The position numbers and the translations under genes are program-made. 64,000 bases of DNA from Chitinimonas viridis (lineage in GTDB: Bacteria; Pseudomonadota; Gammaproteobacteria; Burkholderiales; Chitinimonadaceae). Positions 37,214 to 46,249 of this stretch are shown here, piece after piece. The notes beneath the pieces were generated by a model that saw nothing but the letters and a program-made list of their open reading frames with translations, was not told where the DNA came from and did not search any database. The DNA lies in NCBI RefSeq assembly GCF_030409555.1, contig NZ_JAUFPU010000004.1:535055-599054 (forward strand), in the 5' to 3' direction. The number at the start of each line of letters is the position of its first letter. Positions within the stretch are counted from its first letter, which is position 1.

Positions 37214-37858
37214 ATGATCCAACTGCATTACGCCCCCAGCACCGCCAGCATGATCCCGCATATCCTGCTTGAAGAACTGGGCTTGCCATTCGAACTGATC
37301 ACAGTGGACAAGGACGGCGGCGAGCTGGATAGCCCCGCCTACCGACAGCTCAATCCGAATGGCCTGATCCCCGTGCTGGTAGACGGTGAGCTGGTGCTGT
37401 ACGAGACGGCTGCCATCTGCCTGCACCTGACCGATCAGCAGGCAGCCGCCGGCTTGGCGCCACGGCCCGGCACACCAGAGCGTGCCCATTGCTACAAATG
37501 GTTGAGCTGGCTTTCCACCACCCTGCAAACCGCCTTGATCGTCTATTTCTACCCAGAACGCTGGGCCAGCACCCCGGCGGCAATCGCCGATGTGCAGGCT
37601 CATGCCCAGGCGCGTGTGCTCACCCTCCTGGAACAGCTGGATGCCCAGCTCGCCAAACCGGGCCAGGACTGGCTATTGGGCCCGGATTACAGCGTGGTCG
37701 ACCTCTACGCTACCGTGCTATGCCGCTGGACCCGTAACTTCAGCGGCAGGAAAGCGCGCGACTACCCTCATATCGGCCCCTGGCTGCAGCGTGTGCTGGC
37801 CCGACCTGCCGTGCAGCGTGTCATGGCCAAGGAAGGCCTGCAGCAGCCCTGGGTGTAG
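37214..37858 (+). CDS. Glutathione S-transferase
   Basis: 214 residues with a thioredoxin-like N-terminal domain (LHYAPSTASMIPHILLEELGLPFEL, NPNGLIPVLVDGELVLYETAAI, including the cis-Pro and the ES/ET glutathione contact) and an all-helical C-terminal domain (LLGPDYSVVDLYATVL). The early Ser after the first strand (STAS) is consistent with a beta/theta-like bacterial GST. Substrate unknown. Preceded by a 190-base stretch (37023-37213) with no clear signals. Confidence 0.88.
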   Translation: MIQLHYAPSTASMIPHILLEELGLPFELITVDKDGGELDSPAYRQLNPNGLIPVLVDGELVLYETAAICLHLTDQQAAAGLAPRPGTPERAHCYKWLSWLSTTLQTALIVYFYPERWASTPAAIADVQAHAQARVLTLLEQLDAQLAKPGQDWLLGPDYSVVDLYATVLCRWTRNFSGRKARDYPHIGPWLQRVLARPAVQRVMAKEGLQQPWV

Positions 37859-38029
37859 CCCGCCCCTCGGGGGGCCGCGCCAGGAGATCCAGCCATCCTC
37901 CGCGCACGGGCGTGGCAGGCCATATCCAGGCTGCCATGCCCGCCGCGTCACACTCTGCCGACAAGCAGCCATGCCAAGTCGACGCAGTTTGCTTAAACTG
38001 GTGCCATTCGCCAGCACGAGACCTACGCC

Positions 38030-38689
38030 ATGCATCTGCTCGCCCACCGTGGCTACCACGCCCACAGCCCCGAGAACACGCTGGACGCCTTTGCCGCTGC
38101 ATTGCGCCTGGGCTTTGAAGGCATAGAGACCGATGTCCGCGTCAGTGCCGACCACGAGGCCGTGCTGTTTCACAACCGGGTTGCGGCCAATGGCGAGCCG
38201 GTTGCCGCCCTGACCCGCAAGCAGCTATCCGATGTCTGCGGCTATACCGTACCCACCCTGACAGAAGCGCTCCACGCCTTCCCCCATACTTACTGGAACA
38301 TCGAGATCAAGACGCCAGCAGCCGCCAGCCTGGCGATTCCCCTGCTCAGCCACTATGAGGACAGCCATCGGCTGCTGGTGACCTCGTTCCGCCACGAGGT
38401 AGTCCAGTCCGCCGCCGAGCAACTGAGCGTGGAGTGCGGTTATCTCAATGCCCACCGTCCCGCTGCCATCAACAGCCTGCTCCATGCCGCCCTGCCCCGC
38501 CCCAATCTGCGCACCCTGGTGTGGGACTGCGAGATTGTCGATCCCGACATCCTGCTGCAGGCAAATGCGCTGGGTTTTCGCAATATCGTCTACGGCGCAA
38601 AGACGGCCTACGAGCACCAGTTGATGCGTGAATTTGGCGTACACGCCATCATTACCGACTACCCCGAGCATGTAGGCCTGCTTGCCTGA
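38030..38689 (+). CDS. Glycerophosphodiester phosphodiesterase
   Basis: 219 residues, cytoplasmic (no signal peptide). GDPD signatures: AHRGYHAHSPENT with catalytic His6 and Glu15, GIETDVRVSADHEAVLFHN containing the metal and general-acid residues, and WNIEIKT for the third acidic ligand. It hydrolyses glycerophosphodiesters from phospholipid turnover to glycerol-3-phosphate plus an alcohol. Single gene. Confidence 0.9.
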   Translation: MHLLAHRGYHAHSPENTLDAFAAALRLGFEGIETDVRVSADHEAVLFHNRVAANGEPVAALTRKQLSDVCGYTVPTLTEALHAFPHTYWNIEIKTPAAASLAIPLLSHYEDSHRLLVTSFRHEVVQSAAEQLSVECGYLNAHRPAAINSLLHAALPRPNLRTLVWDCEIVDPDILLQANALGFRNIVYGAKTAYEHQLMREFGVHAIITDYPEHVGLLA

Positions 38690-38998
38690 TGCGCTGCGCG
38701 ATCACCAGCCGGATTCGGTTGCCCAGCGCGCTTGGGCAGACAGTGCGACCTGACCGCTTATCGGCTGGCGAACCCATGCTACAACCGCCCCCAGCCCGAT
38801 CTGCAGTCGCTGCATGATGGCCTCTGGCAAGACGGCCATTGGGCTGGGCGGGTTAGTCCCGAAGGCCGGTCCATGCGGCTCGGCCATGGGCAGACAGGCA
38901 AGGAACTCAAATAGCCTGCCGCAGTCCCTACATCGCCCCCGGTTATTCAGGTTAGAATCGCCGCTTTCTTATCTTCCGCCCATCACGGATTCTTCATC
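38690..38998. other. Intergenic region upstream of dapA, no supported gene
   Basis: 309 bases. Short open frames on both strands (about 60 codons) lack ribosome-binding sites and homology. A possible dapA -10-like TTAGAAT lies around 38953-38959. Confidence 0.4.
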
Positions 38999-39877
38999 AT
39001 GCTGAATGGCAGTCTGGTCGCAATCGTGACCCCGATGTTCGAGGACGGCAGCCTCGATTTCGCCAGCCTTGAAAAGCTGGTCGAGTTCCATATCGCCGCT
39101 GGCACCGCCGGCATCGTCGCCGTCGGCACCACGGGTGAGTCCGCCACGGTAGACGTGGAAGAACATATCGCCGTGATCAAGGCCGTTGTCGCCGTTGCCA
39201 GTGGCCGCATCAAGGTTATCGCTGGTACGGGTGCCAATTCGACCCGCGAGGCCATCGAGCTGTCCCGTCGCGCCCAGGAAGCCGGTGCGGACATGACCCT
39301 GTCGGTCGTGCCCTACTACAACAAGCCCACCCAGGAGGGCATGTTCCAGCATTACAAGGCCATCGCCGAGGCCGTCGCCATTCCCATGATCCTGTACAAC
39401 GTGCCTGGCCGCACCGTTGCAGACATGAGCAACGACACCATACTGCGCCTGGCCGCCATCCCGAATATCGTCGGCGTGAAGGAAGCCACCGGCGATATCG
39501 CCCGAGCCGCCGATCTGGCCATGCGCGCGCCCAAAGGCTTTGCCCTGTATTCGGGCGACGATGCCACCGCCCTGGCCTTTATGCTGATGGGTGGCCATGG
39601 CGTGATTTCCGTCACGGCCAATGTCGCACCCCAGCTCATGAGCGAGATGTGCGCTGCCGCCCTGCGTGGTGACCTGGTTGCCGCCCGTGCCGCCAACGAC
39701 AAGCTGCAAGGTCTGCACAAGCATCTGTTCATCGAAGCCAACCCCATTCCGGCCAAGTGGGCCTTGAACCAGATGGGCATGATGCCAGCCGGCATACGCC
39801 TGCCCCTGACTCCACTGACTTCCGCCAGTGTTGCCCCCGTGCGTGCTGCCATGCAGCAGGCCGGTATCGAAATCTAA
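38999..39877 (+). CDS. dapA: 4-hydroxy-tetrahydrodipicolinate synthase
   Basis: Condenses pyruvate with aspartate semialdehyde in the lysine/diaminopimelate pathway. 292 residues, the exact usual length. Schiff-base Lys161 (GVKEATGD), catalytic Tyr133 (LYNVPGRT) and the GTTGES motif are in place. It is followed 14 bases later by bamC, the conserved dapA-bamC (nlpB) linkage that couples cell-wall precursor synthesis and outer-membrane assembly. Confidence 0.97.
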   Translation: MLNGSLVAIVTPMFEDGSLDFASLEKLVEFHIAAGTAGIVAVGTTGESATVDVEEHIAVIKAVVAVASGRIKVIAGTGANSTREAIELSRRAQEAGADMTLSVVPYYNKPTQEGMFQHYKAIAEAVAIPMILYNVPGRTVADMSNDTILRLAAIPNIVGVKEATGDIARAADLAMRAPKGFALYSGDDATALAFMLMGGHGVISVTANVAPQLMSEMCAAALRGDLVAARAANDKLQGLHKHLFIEANPIPAKWALNQMGMMPAGIRLPLTPLTSASVAPVRAAMQQAGIEI

Positions 39878-39891
39878 GGGTTATCAACGTC

Positions 39892-41067
39892 ATGATTCGT
39901 TCTACTCGTACCGTGGCCGCCATTACGGTTGCCCTGCTGGCTGCCGGCTGTGCCAACACTACTTTCCGCGTGCCCTTCTTTGGCAGCGACGAAGAAAAGA
40001 CCCCCGAATACGCCCAGGCGCGCAAGTCGATACAGCGCAAGGATCTGGAAGTACCGCCCGACCTTGCCACGCCCGGCGTCAACAACACCTATGACATTCC
40101 CGGCCTCAGCGGCGTCACGCTATCCGCAGCCGGCCAGAAGGCCCTGGAATCCGGTGCCGTGCTGCCCAAGTTCGACAAGGTGAGGATGGAATCGGCCAGC
40201 GGTCAGCGCTGGCTGGTCGTCAGCGCCCCGGCCGAAACTGTCTGGCCGCAGGCCCGCCAGTTCTGGCTGGACCAAGGCTTCAAGCTGACCATAGACAACC
40301 CCTTGGCCGGCATACTGGAAACCAACTGGGCAGAAGAACGCCCCGAGCTGCCCGTCGGCACCATCCGTGCTGCCCTGCAGCGTGGCTTGGGTACGCTGTA
40401 CTCCAGTGGCATGGTGGATCAGTACCGTATGCGCATCGAGCGGGGTACCGAGGCCGGCACCACCGAGATCTACATCAGCCATCGCGGCATGGAAGAGAAC
40501 TTCATCGGCGCCAACCGCGAAGACACCCGCTGGACCAAGCGCCCCGCTGAACCTGCCCGCGAAGCCGAGCAGCTGAAGAAGCTGCTGGTACGCCTGGGCG
40601 TGACGGCCGATACCGCCAACCAGGTGGTCAACAGCACCACCACGGCAGATAGCAGCAGCACTACTGCAGCCACCAGCAGCGGCGAGCGCGCCAGCATGAT
40701 TACTATGGCCGATGGCAAACAGGCCATCCAGCTGGCCGAAGGCTTCGACCGTGCCTGGCGCCGTGTGGGCCTGGCACTGGAACGTGCCGGCTACAGCATC
40801 AGCGACCGCGACCGCTCGCTGGGTGTGTACTACATCCGTCCGGGTGTGATGCAGACCGCCAAGGAAGGTAGCAGCTTCTGGGATACCCTGGCCTTCTGGA
40901 AGAGCGAAGAGAAGAAGGTGGATGCACCGCTGAGCTACGAATACGTGGTCATCGTATCGGGCAAGGACAGCCGCACTGTCGTGCGCGTGGGCGGCAAGGA
41001 TGGCAATGCCCTGCCAGACACTACCGTTGGCAATGTGCTCAACCCTTTGATAGGCGAGTTGCGCTAA
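39892..41067 (+). CDS. bamC: Outer membrane protein assembly factor BamC
   Basis: Lipoprotein of the BAM complex. 391 residues. The lipobox LLAAGC places the acylated Cys at residue 20, and the following TTFRVPFFGSDEEKTPEYAQA is the unstructured BamD-binding segment. N- and C-terminal helix-grip domains follow, separated by a Ser/Thr-rich linker (about 244-264, TTTADSSSTTAATSS). Located directly after dapA. A strong terminator follows. Confidence 0.93.
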   Translation: MIRSTRTVAAITVALLAAGCANTTFRVPFFGSDEEKTPEYAQARKSIQRKDLEVPPDLATPGVNNTYDIPGLSGVTLSAAGQKALESGAVLPKFDKVRMESASGQRWLVVSAPAETVWPQARQFWLDQGFKLTIDNPLAGILETNWAEERPELPVGTIRAALQRGLGTLYSSGMVDQYRMRIERGTEAGTTEIYISHRGMEENFIGANREDTRWTKRPAEPAREAEQLKKLLVRLGVTADTANQVVNSTTTADSSSTTAATSSGERASMITMADGKQAIQLAEGFDRAWRRVGLALERAGYSISDRDRSLGVYYIRPGVMQTAKEGSSFWDTLAFWKSEEKKVDAPLSYEYVVIVSGKDSRTVVRVGGKDGNALPDTTVGNVLNPLIGELR

Positions 41068-41152
41068 ACCGTGCAGGGCCGCCTGCACCGCCGTACCCGC
41101 CCCAAGGTCTTGCATAGACCCTTTTGATATCGGGTAGCAGCAGTCAGTCTCG

Positions 41153-41188
41153 AAACGCGCCACCTCTTGCTGAGGTGGCGCGTTTTTT
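41153..41188 (+). terminator. Terminator after bamC
   Basis: AACGCGCCACCTC pairs with GAGGTGGCGCGTT around TTGCT, followed by six Ts. Very strong. Confidence 0.92.
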
Positions 41189-41374
41189 ATTACCCCCGGG
41201 CGCCTACCCACCCTGCCCCATCCCGCTTATTGGCCTGGCCCCCACCTTGCCAAGGTTGGGTGCGACGTCGATTTCATCGCGGCTGCGCCGTAGTGTGTCC
41301 GCCTGCAACAGGGCGATGAACTGTGCGCAACACCCCTACCCAACGGGCTTGCGCCGTTTGTAGGCGATCATTTA

Positions 41375-41433
41375 CTTACTACAAACTTACTTATTGCTTA
41401 CCAATTTCTTACCGATGCTTGCATTTAGCTTAC
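41375..41433. promoter_or_regulatory. Six CTTAC half-sites phased at about 11 bp, upstream of the beta-helix enzyme gene
   Basis: CTTAC begins at 41375, 41386, 41397 and 41408, a variant CTTGC at 41418, and CTTAC again at 41429. The spacings are 11, 11, 11, 10 and 11 bases, one helical turn each, so all sites face one side of the DNA. An inverted copy (GTAAG) lies at 41462-41466. The array ends 106 bases before the start of the gene at 41539. The flanking 41189-41538 contains no gene. Such direct repeats are typical of OmpR/PhoB-type response regulators, which bind head-to-tail. Confidence 0.65.
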
Positions 41434-41538
41434 AGCACTCCTATGCTGACGCCACTGGTCTGTAAGTGGACACATAAACGACGGACATCGCTGTCCAGGG
41501 CCAGGCAAACCAATAGACAATGTGACAAAGGAGACAAC

Positions 41539-43584
41539 ATGCATAGCTTACAAGGACTTCTTGCGCTCAGCGCAAATGTCATTGTCATTTCCATGGCTTC
41601 AAACCCGGCTATCGCAGCCGATTACACCCAAGGCATCGCCGAATCCGGCAGCACGGCCACCATCTGGTTCAAGTCCAGCGTCAATACCACTTGGGCGGAT
41701 GTGCACTATCGCATCAATGCGGGACCGCAACAGAACGTACGCCTCAACTATGTGGGCGCCAACAGCCGCTATGAACTGCCGCTCAGCAATATCAGCGCCG
41801 GTAGCCAGCTCAGCTATTGGTTTACCTACAACAACGGCATGCCCGCATACGATACCCCCAGCACCACCCACACCTTCGCAGGTGGTGACGATGGCGATGG
41901 TGACACCGGCACAGCCATAGACCTTGGCCCCAACGTCAAGGTTTTCGACCCCACCATGCCCGCCACCGCCATCCAGTCAGCCGTGGATGCCGCCTTCAAT
42001 GCGCAGCTGCGCAGCCCTACTGCGCAGTTCGGTTCGCAACGCCATGTCTTCCTGTTCAAGCCAGGCCGCTACAACGTCTGGGTAAACACCGGCTTCTATA
42101 CCGCCTTGGCAGGCCTGGGCCGCAACCCTGGCGATGTCACCCTGGCCGGCGCAGTGAATGCCGACAGCGGCTGGAACCACGGTGACGAGAACAATGCCAC
42201 CCAGAACTTCTGGCGCTCGGTCGAGAACCTGTCCATCGCCCCTAATGGCGGCACCAACCGCTGGGCGGTGTCGCAAGCCGCGCCCATGCGCCGTGTCCAT
42301 ATCCGGGGTAACCTGGTCATGAGCCCCTCCAATAGCGGCTGGTCCAGCGGTGGCTATATCGCCGACAGCAAGATCGATGGTGTGGTGGCGACCGGCTCGC
42401 AGCAGCAGTGGTACACCCGCGACAGCAATGTGGGCAACTGGTATGACGGTGTGTGGAACACCGTGTTCTCGGGCGTCACCGGCGCCCCCGCCCAATCCTT
42501 CCCCTCACCGCCCTATACCACGCTCGCCACCACGCCCATCTCCCGGGACAAGCCCTACCTCTATCTCGATGACGCAGGCCGCTACAGCGTGTTCGTCCCC
42601 ACCCACAGGATCAATGCGGTGGGTGCCAGCTGGTCAGGCGGCAGCACACCGGGCTACTCCCTGCCGCTCAGCCAGTTTCATATCGCACGCCCGGGCGACA
42701 GCGCAGCCGCCATCAACGCCGCGCTCGCCAGCGGCAAGCACCTGTTCTTTACGCCGGGCGTGTATCAGCTCAACGACACATTGCGCGTCACGCGGGCCAA
42801 TACCATCGTACTGGGAATCGGCTTCCCCACGCTGATCCCCCAAGGCGGCGTCAATGCCATGAGCGTGGCTGATGTGGATGGTGTGCGCCTGGCCGGCCTG
42901 GTGTTCGATGCCGGGACGGTCAACAGCGCTGCCCTGCTTACCGTCGGCACGCAAGGCGCTCAGGCCAACCATGCGGCCAATCCCATCAGCGTGCAGGATA
43001 TCTTCTTCCGCATAGGCGGGGCACTGCCGGGCAAGGCCACCACCAGTCTTATCGTCAACGCCAACGATACCCTGCTCGATCATATCTGGGCCTGGCGTGC
43101 CGACCACGGCAGCAGCCCAACCGGCTGGGACATCAACACCGGCGATACCGGCCTGGTTGTGAATGGCCACAATGTGCTGGCCACTGGCCTCTTCGTCGAG
43201 CACTACAAGAAGTACGAGGTGATCTGGAATGGCGAGAACGGCAGGACCATCTTCTTCCAGAACGAAATGCCCTACGATGTTCCAAGCCAAGCCGCCTGGA
43301 CCAGTGGCCGGGGCAACGGCTGGGCAGCCTACAAGGTGGCCGATGGCGTAAAGAAGCACGAGGGCTGGGGCATGGGCAGCTATTGCTTCTTCAATATCGG
43401 CGGGCAGAACACGCATATCAACGCGGCCCGGGGCTTCGAGGTGCCGGTCACGCCCGGTGTACGCCTGCACAATGTGTTCACCGTCTCGCTGGGCGGCAAC
43501 GGCACGATCTCGAGGGTGGTCAATGACAGCGGTGCGGTCACCGGCAGTTCCACCACCCCCAGCAATGTCCTGAACTACCCCTGA
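41539..43584 (+). CDS. Secreted CBM56 plus right-handed beta-helix enzyme (probable beta-1,3-glucan active)
   Basis: 681 residues. Signal peptide about 1-27, then a CBM56-like beta-1,3-glucan-binding module (about 28-115; DYTQGIAESGSTATIWFKSS and YWFTYNNGMPAYDT), a Gly/Asp linker, and a 550-residue parallel beta-helix domain (VFLFKPGRYNVWVN, LLFTP-like FFTPGVYQLNDTLRV, VLATGLFVEHYKKYEVIWNGENG, MPYDVPSQAAW). Homologues of the second part are often mislabelled adenylyl cyclase; the fold resembles GH55-type glucanases. AAAGGAG site at the ATG. It shares its binding module with the next gene, so it is probably a co-acting glucanase. The exact reaction is inference. Confidence 0.75.
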   Translation: MHSLQGLLALSANVIVISMASNPAIAADYTQGIAESGSTATIWFKSSVNTTWADVHYRINAGPQQNVRLNYVGANSRYELPLSNISAGSQLSYWFTYNNGMPAYDTPSTTHTFAGGDDGDGDTGTAIDLGPNVKVFDPTMPATAIQSAVDAAFNAQLRSPTAQFGSQRHVFLFKPGRYNVWVNTGFYTALAGLGRNPGDVTLAGAVNADSGWNHGDENNATQNFWRSVENLSIAPNGGTNRWAVSQAAPMRRVHIRGNLVMSPSNSGWSSGGYIADSKIDGVVATGSQQQWYTRDSNVGNWYDGVWNTVFSGVTGAPAQSFPSPPYTTLATTPISRDKPYLYLDDAGRYSVFVPTHRINAVGASWSGGSTPGYSLPLSQFHIARPGDSAAAINAALASGKHLFFTPGVYQLNDTLRVTRANTIVLGIGFPTLIPQGGVNAMSVADVDGVRLAGLVFDAGTVNSAALLTVGTQGAQANHAANPISVQDIFFRIGGALPGKATTSLIVNANDTLLDHIWAWRADHGSSPTGWDINTGDTGLVVNGHNVLATGLFVEHYKKYEVIWNGENGRTIFFQNEMPYDVPSQAAWTSGRGNGWAAYKVADGVKKHEGWGMGSYCFFNIGGQNTHINAARGFEVPVTPGVRLHNVFTVSLGGNGTISRVVNDSGAVTGSSTTPSNVLNYP

Positions 43585-43618
43585 TACACATCGGCTGCGT
43601 ACATCGGTGCGCGCCCCC

Positions 43619-43652
43619 ACACGCGGCGATCCCCCACGGGGGCTCGCCGTGT
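43619..43652 (+). other. Stem-loop between the two CBM56 genes
   Basis: ACAC, GGCGA and CCCCC pair with GGGGG, TCGCC and GTGT as an imperfect stem in the gap between the two genes. It lacks a T-run, so it may stabilise or process the mRNA rather than end it. Confidence 0.4.
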
Positions 43653-43683
43653 TCCCCGCAGATTTCGCTGATAAGGAACCGCC

Positions 43684-45153
43684 ATGTTCATGTCGTTCAA
43701 ACCGCACGCGCTATGTCTCGCCCTCTCCTTGCTCGCCGCCTCGCCTTGCCTGATGGCCGAGGATTTCTCCAATGGCGTCAGCCACACCAGCGGCAGCAAT
43801 GCCACCCTCTGGTTTGATTCCAATGTGAACACCAGTTGGGTCGATGCCCACTACCGCATCAATGGTGGTGGCCAGCTCAATGTCCGCATGCACTACAACC
43901 CGGCCAGCGGTCGCTATGAGACACCCATCCCGGCAGGCATAGGTAGCGTGGTGACCAGTTGGTTTACCTATAACAATGGCCAGCCCGCCTATGACAGCCA
44001 GCCCGTCACAATCACGCTGGGCAGCCCGACGCCGCCCGGCTCCACGATAGATTTCCCGGCCCAGGGCACCACCTTCAACCTGGTCAATGGCACCAAGGGC
44101 GCCTATGCCGACAACGCCGTGTACTGGACCATGGTAGGCATGGATCCCACAAAGCAGGATGCCTACGTGCATGTGGACTGTGCCGGCAACCTGGTGCCCA
44201 TGCAGCCGGGCGACAACCAAGCCAGCGGCACCGGCTACGCCAACTACTCCATCCCCCTGTCGCAGTGCAAGCGCGTCACGGTGCGGCAGATCAAGTCGGC
44301 ACGGCTCTATCTCAGCGTGGGCAGCCCGCTCTTCCTGCGCGCCAACGGCAACCCGGTCAACGGCTACGCCGGACCGAACATCGACAATCCGTCCGACCCC
44401 AATATCCCGGTCATCTTCGACTTTGTCGAAATGCACCTCGACAACCAGGCCTTCTTCGGCAACACCACCCGGGTTGACATGTTCGGCTTCCCCGTCCGCA
44501 TGCGGCTGCAATCCAAGAGCGGCTTTGACCAGACGGTGGGCGAGACCGAATCACGCGCTGCGCTGTTCAATGCCTACAGAGCACAGACTTCGGCGCCGTT
44601 CCAGCAACTGGCACGCTCGCCCTACCGCATCGTCGCACCCACCCACGGTGGCTTTCAGGCCGGCGGTCCGTACAGCCAGCATCTCGATGGCTATATCAAC
44701 GCCATCTGGTCCCAGTACAGCTGGCAGACCCTGACAATAGACACCGCCCTCGGCACCTTCACCGGCCGTGTCGTGGGCAACCAGTTCCGCTTCAGCGACG
44801 CCCAAGGCACCTACTACGTCAACGGCAAGCCAAGCACCGCCCAGACACTGGCCTGCAATGGCGTGTTTGCCGACGCCACCCACGCCGCACCGGGCGTGGC
44901 TACTGCCAAGCAGCTGCAAATCCAGGCCCAGTTGTGCGCAGCACTGAACCGCACCGTGGCGCACGATGCCAAGCTGTGGTCCAGGGCGGACAGCTTCTAC
45001 CAGCAACAGGCCACCAACGAGTACTCCCGTTTCTGGCACGCCCACAGCATCAACGGGCTGTCCTACGGCTTCTCCTACGACGACGTGCGCGAGTTCAGCT
45101 CTTCGCTGACTGCCGCCAATCCCAGCATCGCCACCATTACCGTAGGCTGGTAA
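43684..45153 (+). CDS. Secreted CBM56-GH64 endo-beta-1,3-glucanase
   Basis: 489 residues. Signal peptide about 1-25, then a CBM56-like module (about 26-108; EDFSNGVSHTSGSNATLWFDSN, WFTYNNGQPAYDS), then a GH64 laminaripentaose-producing-type domain. GH64 landmarks: PVIFDFVEMHLDNQAFFGNTTRVDMFG, which holds the catalytic acidic residues, and FWHAHSINGLSYGFSYDDVREFSS near the end. It would cut fungal or algal beta-1,3-glucan outside the cell. It follows the gene at 41539 by about 100 bases and shares its binding domain, so the two form a glucan-degradation unit. Confidence 0.88.
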   Translation: MFMSFKPHALCLALSLLAASPCLMAEDFSNGVSHTSGSNATLWFDSNVNTSWVDAHYRINGGGQLNVRMHYNPASGRYETPIPAGIGSVVTSWFTYNNGQPAYDSQPVTITLGSPTPPGSTIDFPAQGTTFNLVNGTKGAYADNAVYWTMVGMDPTKQDAYVHVDCAGNLVPMQPGDNQASGTGYANYSIPLSQCKRVTVRQIKSARLYLSVGSPLFLRANGNPVNGYAGPNIDNPSDPNIPVIFDFVEMHLDNQAFFGNTTRVDMFGFPVRMRLQSKSGFDQTVGETESRAALFNAYRAQTSAPFQQLARSPYRIVAPTHGGFQAGGPYSQHLDGYINAIWSQYSWQTLTIDTALGTFTGRVVGNQFRFSDAQGTYYVNGKPSTAQTLACNGVFADATHAAPGVATAKQLQIQAQLCAALNRTVAHDAKLWSRADSFYQQQATNEYSRFWHAHSINGLSYGFSYDDVREFSSSLTAANPSIATITVGW

Positions 45154-45161
45154 GCCATGCC

Positions 45162-45189
45162 GCCGCCGGCTCCACAGCGAGCCGGTGGC
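45162..45189 (+). terminator. Hairpin after the GH64 gene, terminator-like without T-run
   Basis: GCCGCCGGCT and AGCCGGTGGC form a 10-bp stem (one G-T pair) with an 8-base loop. No T-run follows. Confidence 0.35.
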
Positions 45190-45356
45190 GCTACTCCTGG
45201 CCGCTTGTGCAGGTAGAGTCCAACCCATCCCGACCCACCGCAGGCAGCCGTCCAATCACGCCATTGTCATTTATTCCATTGCCATCGCTGTGGCAGCCGC
45301 TACACTGCCGCGCTGGTCGCCCAGGCGATCCTTTTATATATGCAAGGGAGTAGGAA

Positions 45357-46127
45357 ATGAAAAAGCACCTGATTGCCGCCATGTTTGCCGCCACCACGCT
45401 GGGCACCGCAGCCCAGGCCGGCGGCCTGGACAGCCTGCTGGGCGATAAGAACAAGATGGGCGCCGTCTCTGATCTGGTCAGCGCCGCCACCATCAGCGAC
45501 AGCGACCTGAAGAATGTAACGCAGCAATACGTAGCCAGCTCCGACAAAAAGGAAAAGGTCGCTCCCGCCAAGGACAAGTACGCCAAGCGCCTGGCCAAGC
45601 TGGTGGCCAAGCACCAGAACGAAGACGGCATGAAGCTGAACTTCAAGGTCTACCTCTCGCCCAACGTCAATGCCTTCGCCACCGCCGACGGTAGCGTGCG
45701 CGTCTATTCCGGCCTGATGGACCTGATGACCGACGACGAGCTGCGCGCCGTGATCGGCCACGAAATCGGCCACGTCAAGCTGACCCATAGCCTCAACGCC
45801 ATGCGTACCGCCTATCTGGCCTCCGCCGGCCGCAACCTGGCTGCCTCGCAGGGCGGTGGCATCAAGCAGATGGCCGAGTCCGACCTGGGCGCGCTGTCCG
45901 AAGCCTTGCTCAACAACAGCTTCTCGCGCAGCCAAGAGACCGATGCCGATGACTACGGCTTCGCCTTCATGCAAAAGCACAAGTACCCGCCCGCCGCCAT
46001 GGAAAGCGCCTTCCGCAAGCTGGCCGGCGACGGCGGCAAGCAGACCGGCCTTGATGCCATGCTGTCCACCCATCCCGATCCGGAAAAGCGCGCCAATCGC
46101 GTGAAGGACAAGATGGCCGGCAAGTAA
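45357..46127 (+). CDS. M48-family metalloprotease (LoiP/YggG type)
   Basis: 256 residues with a signal peptide (1-21, ending AQA). Zinc site H135-E136-IG-H139, with the third ligand Glu in SRSQETDAD. The domain order and short size match periplasmic single-domain M48 proteases such as YggG/LoiP, which act in envelope quality control. GGGAGTAGGAA precedes the ATG. No TPR domain, unlike BepA. A hairpin follows at 46148-46170. Confidence 0.86.
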   Translation: MKKHLIAAMFAATTLGTAAQAGGLDSLLGDKNKMGAVSDLVSAATISDSDLKNVTQQYVASSDKKEKVAPAKDKYAKRLAKLVAKHQNEDGMKLNFKVYLSPNVNAFATADGSVRVYSGLMDLMTDDELRAVIGHEIGHVKLTHSLNAMRTAYLASAGRNLAASQGGGIKQMAESDLGALSEALLNNSFSRSQETDADDYGFAFMQKHKYPPAAMESAFRKLAGDGGKQTGLDAMLSTHPDPEKRANRVKDKMAGK

Positions 46128-46147
46128 GCCACCATGTTGTAGCACCG

Positions 46148-46170
46148 CAGGGGCGCAGATTGCGCCCCTG
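46148..46170 (+). terminator. GC-rich hairpin after the M48 gene
   Basis: CAGGGGCGCA and TGCGCCCCTG form a perfect 10-bp stem with a 3-base loop. T-run is almost absent, so it may be rho-assisted. Confidence 0.45.
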
Positions 46171-46249
46171 TTGCATGGCAGCGCGACTGCACCTGTCGAC
46201 ACGAGCAAAACTGCGCTATCGTTCGCGCCTCTCTACCGTGCGCCTGGCC

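Noticed and set aside
38702..38887. 61-codon reverse frame upstream of dapA
   Set aside because: No ribosome-binding site or homology; overlaps probable promoter sequence.
41375..41433. Short regularly spaced repeats resembling a CRISPR array
   Set aside because: The repeat unit is only 5 bases with 5-6-base gaps and there are no cas genes; it fits protein half-sites.
41539..43584. Label of adenylyl cyclase for the CBM56 beta-helix protein
   Set aside because: It has a signal peptide, a glucan-binding module and beta-helix repeats, and no cyclase catalytic residues.
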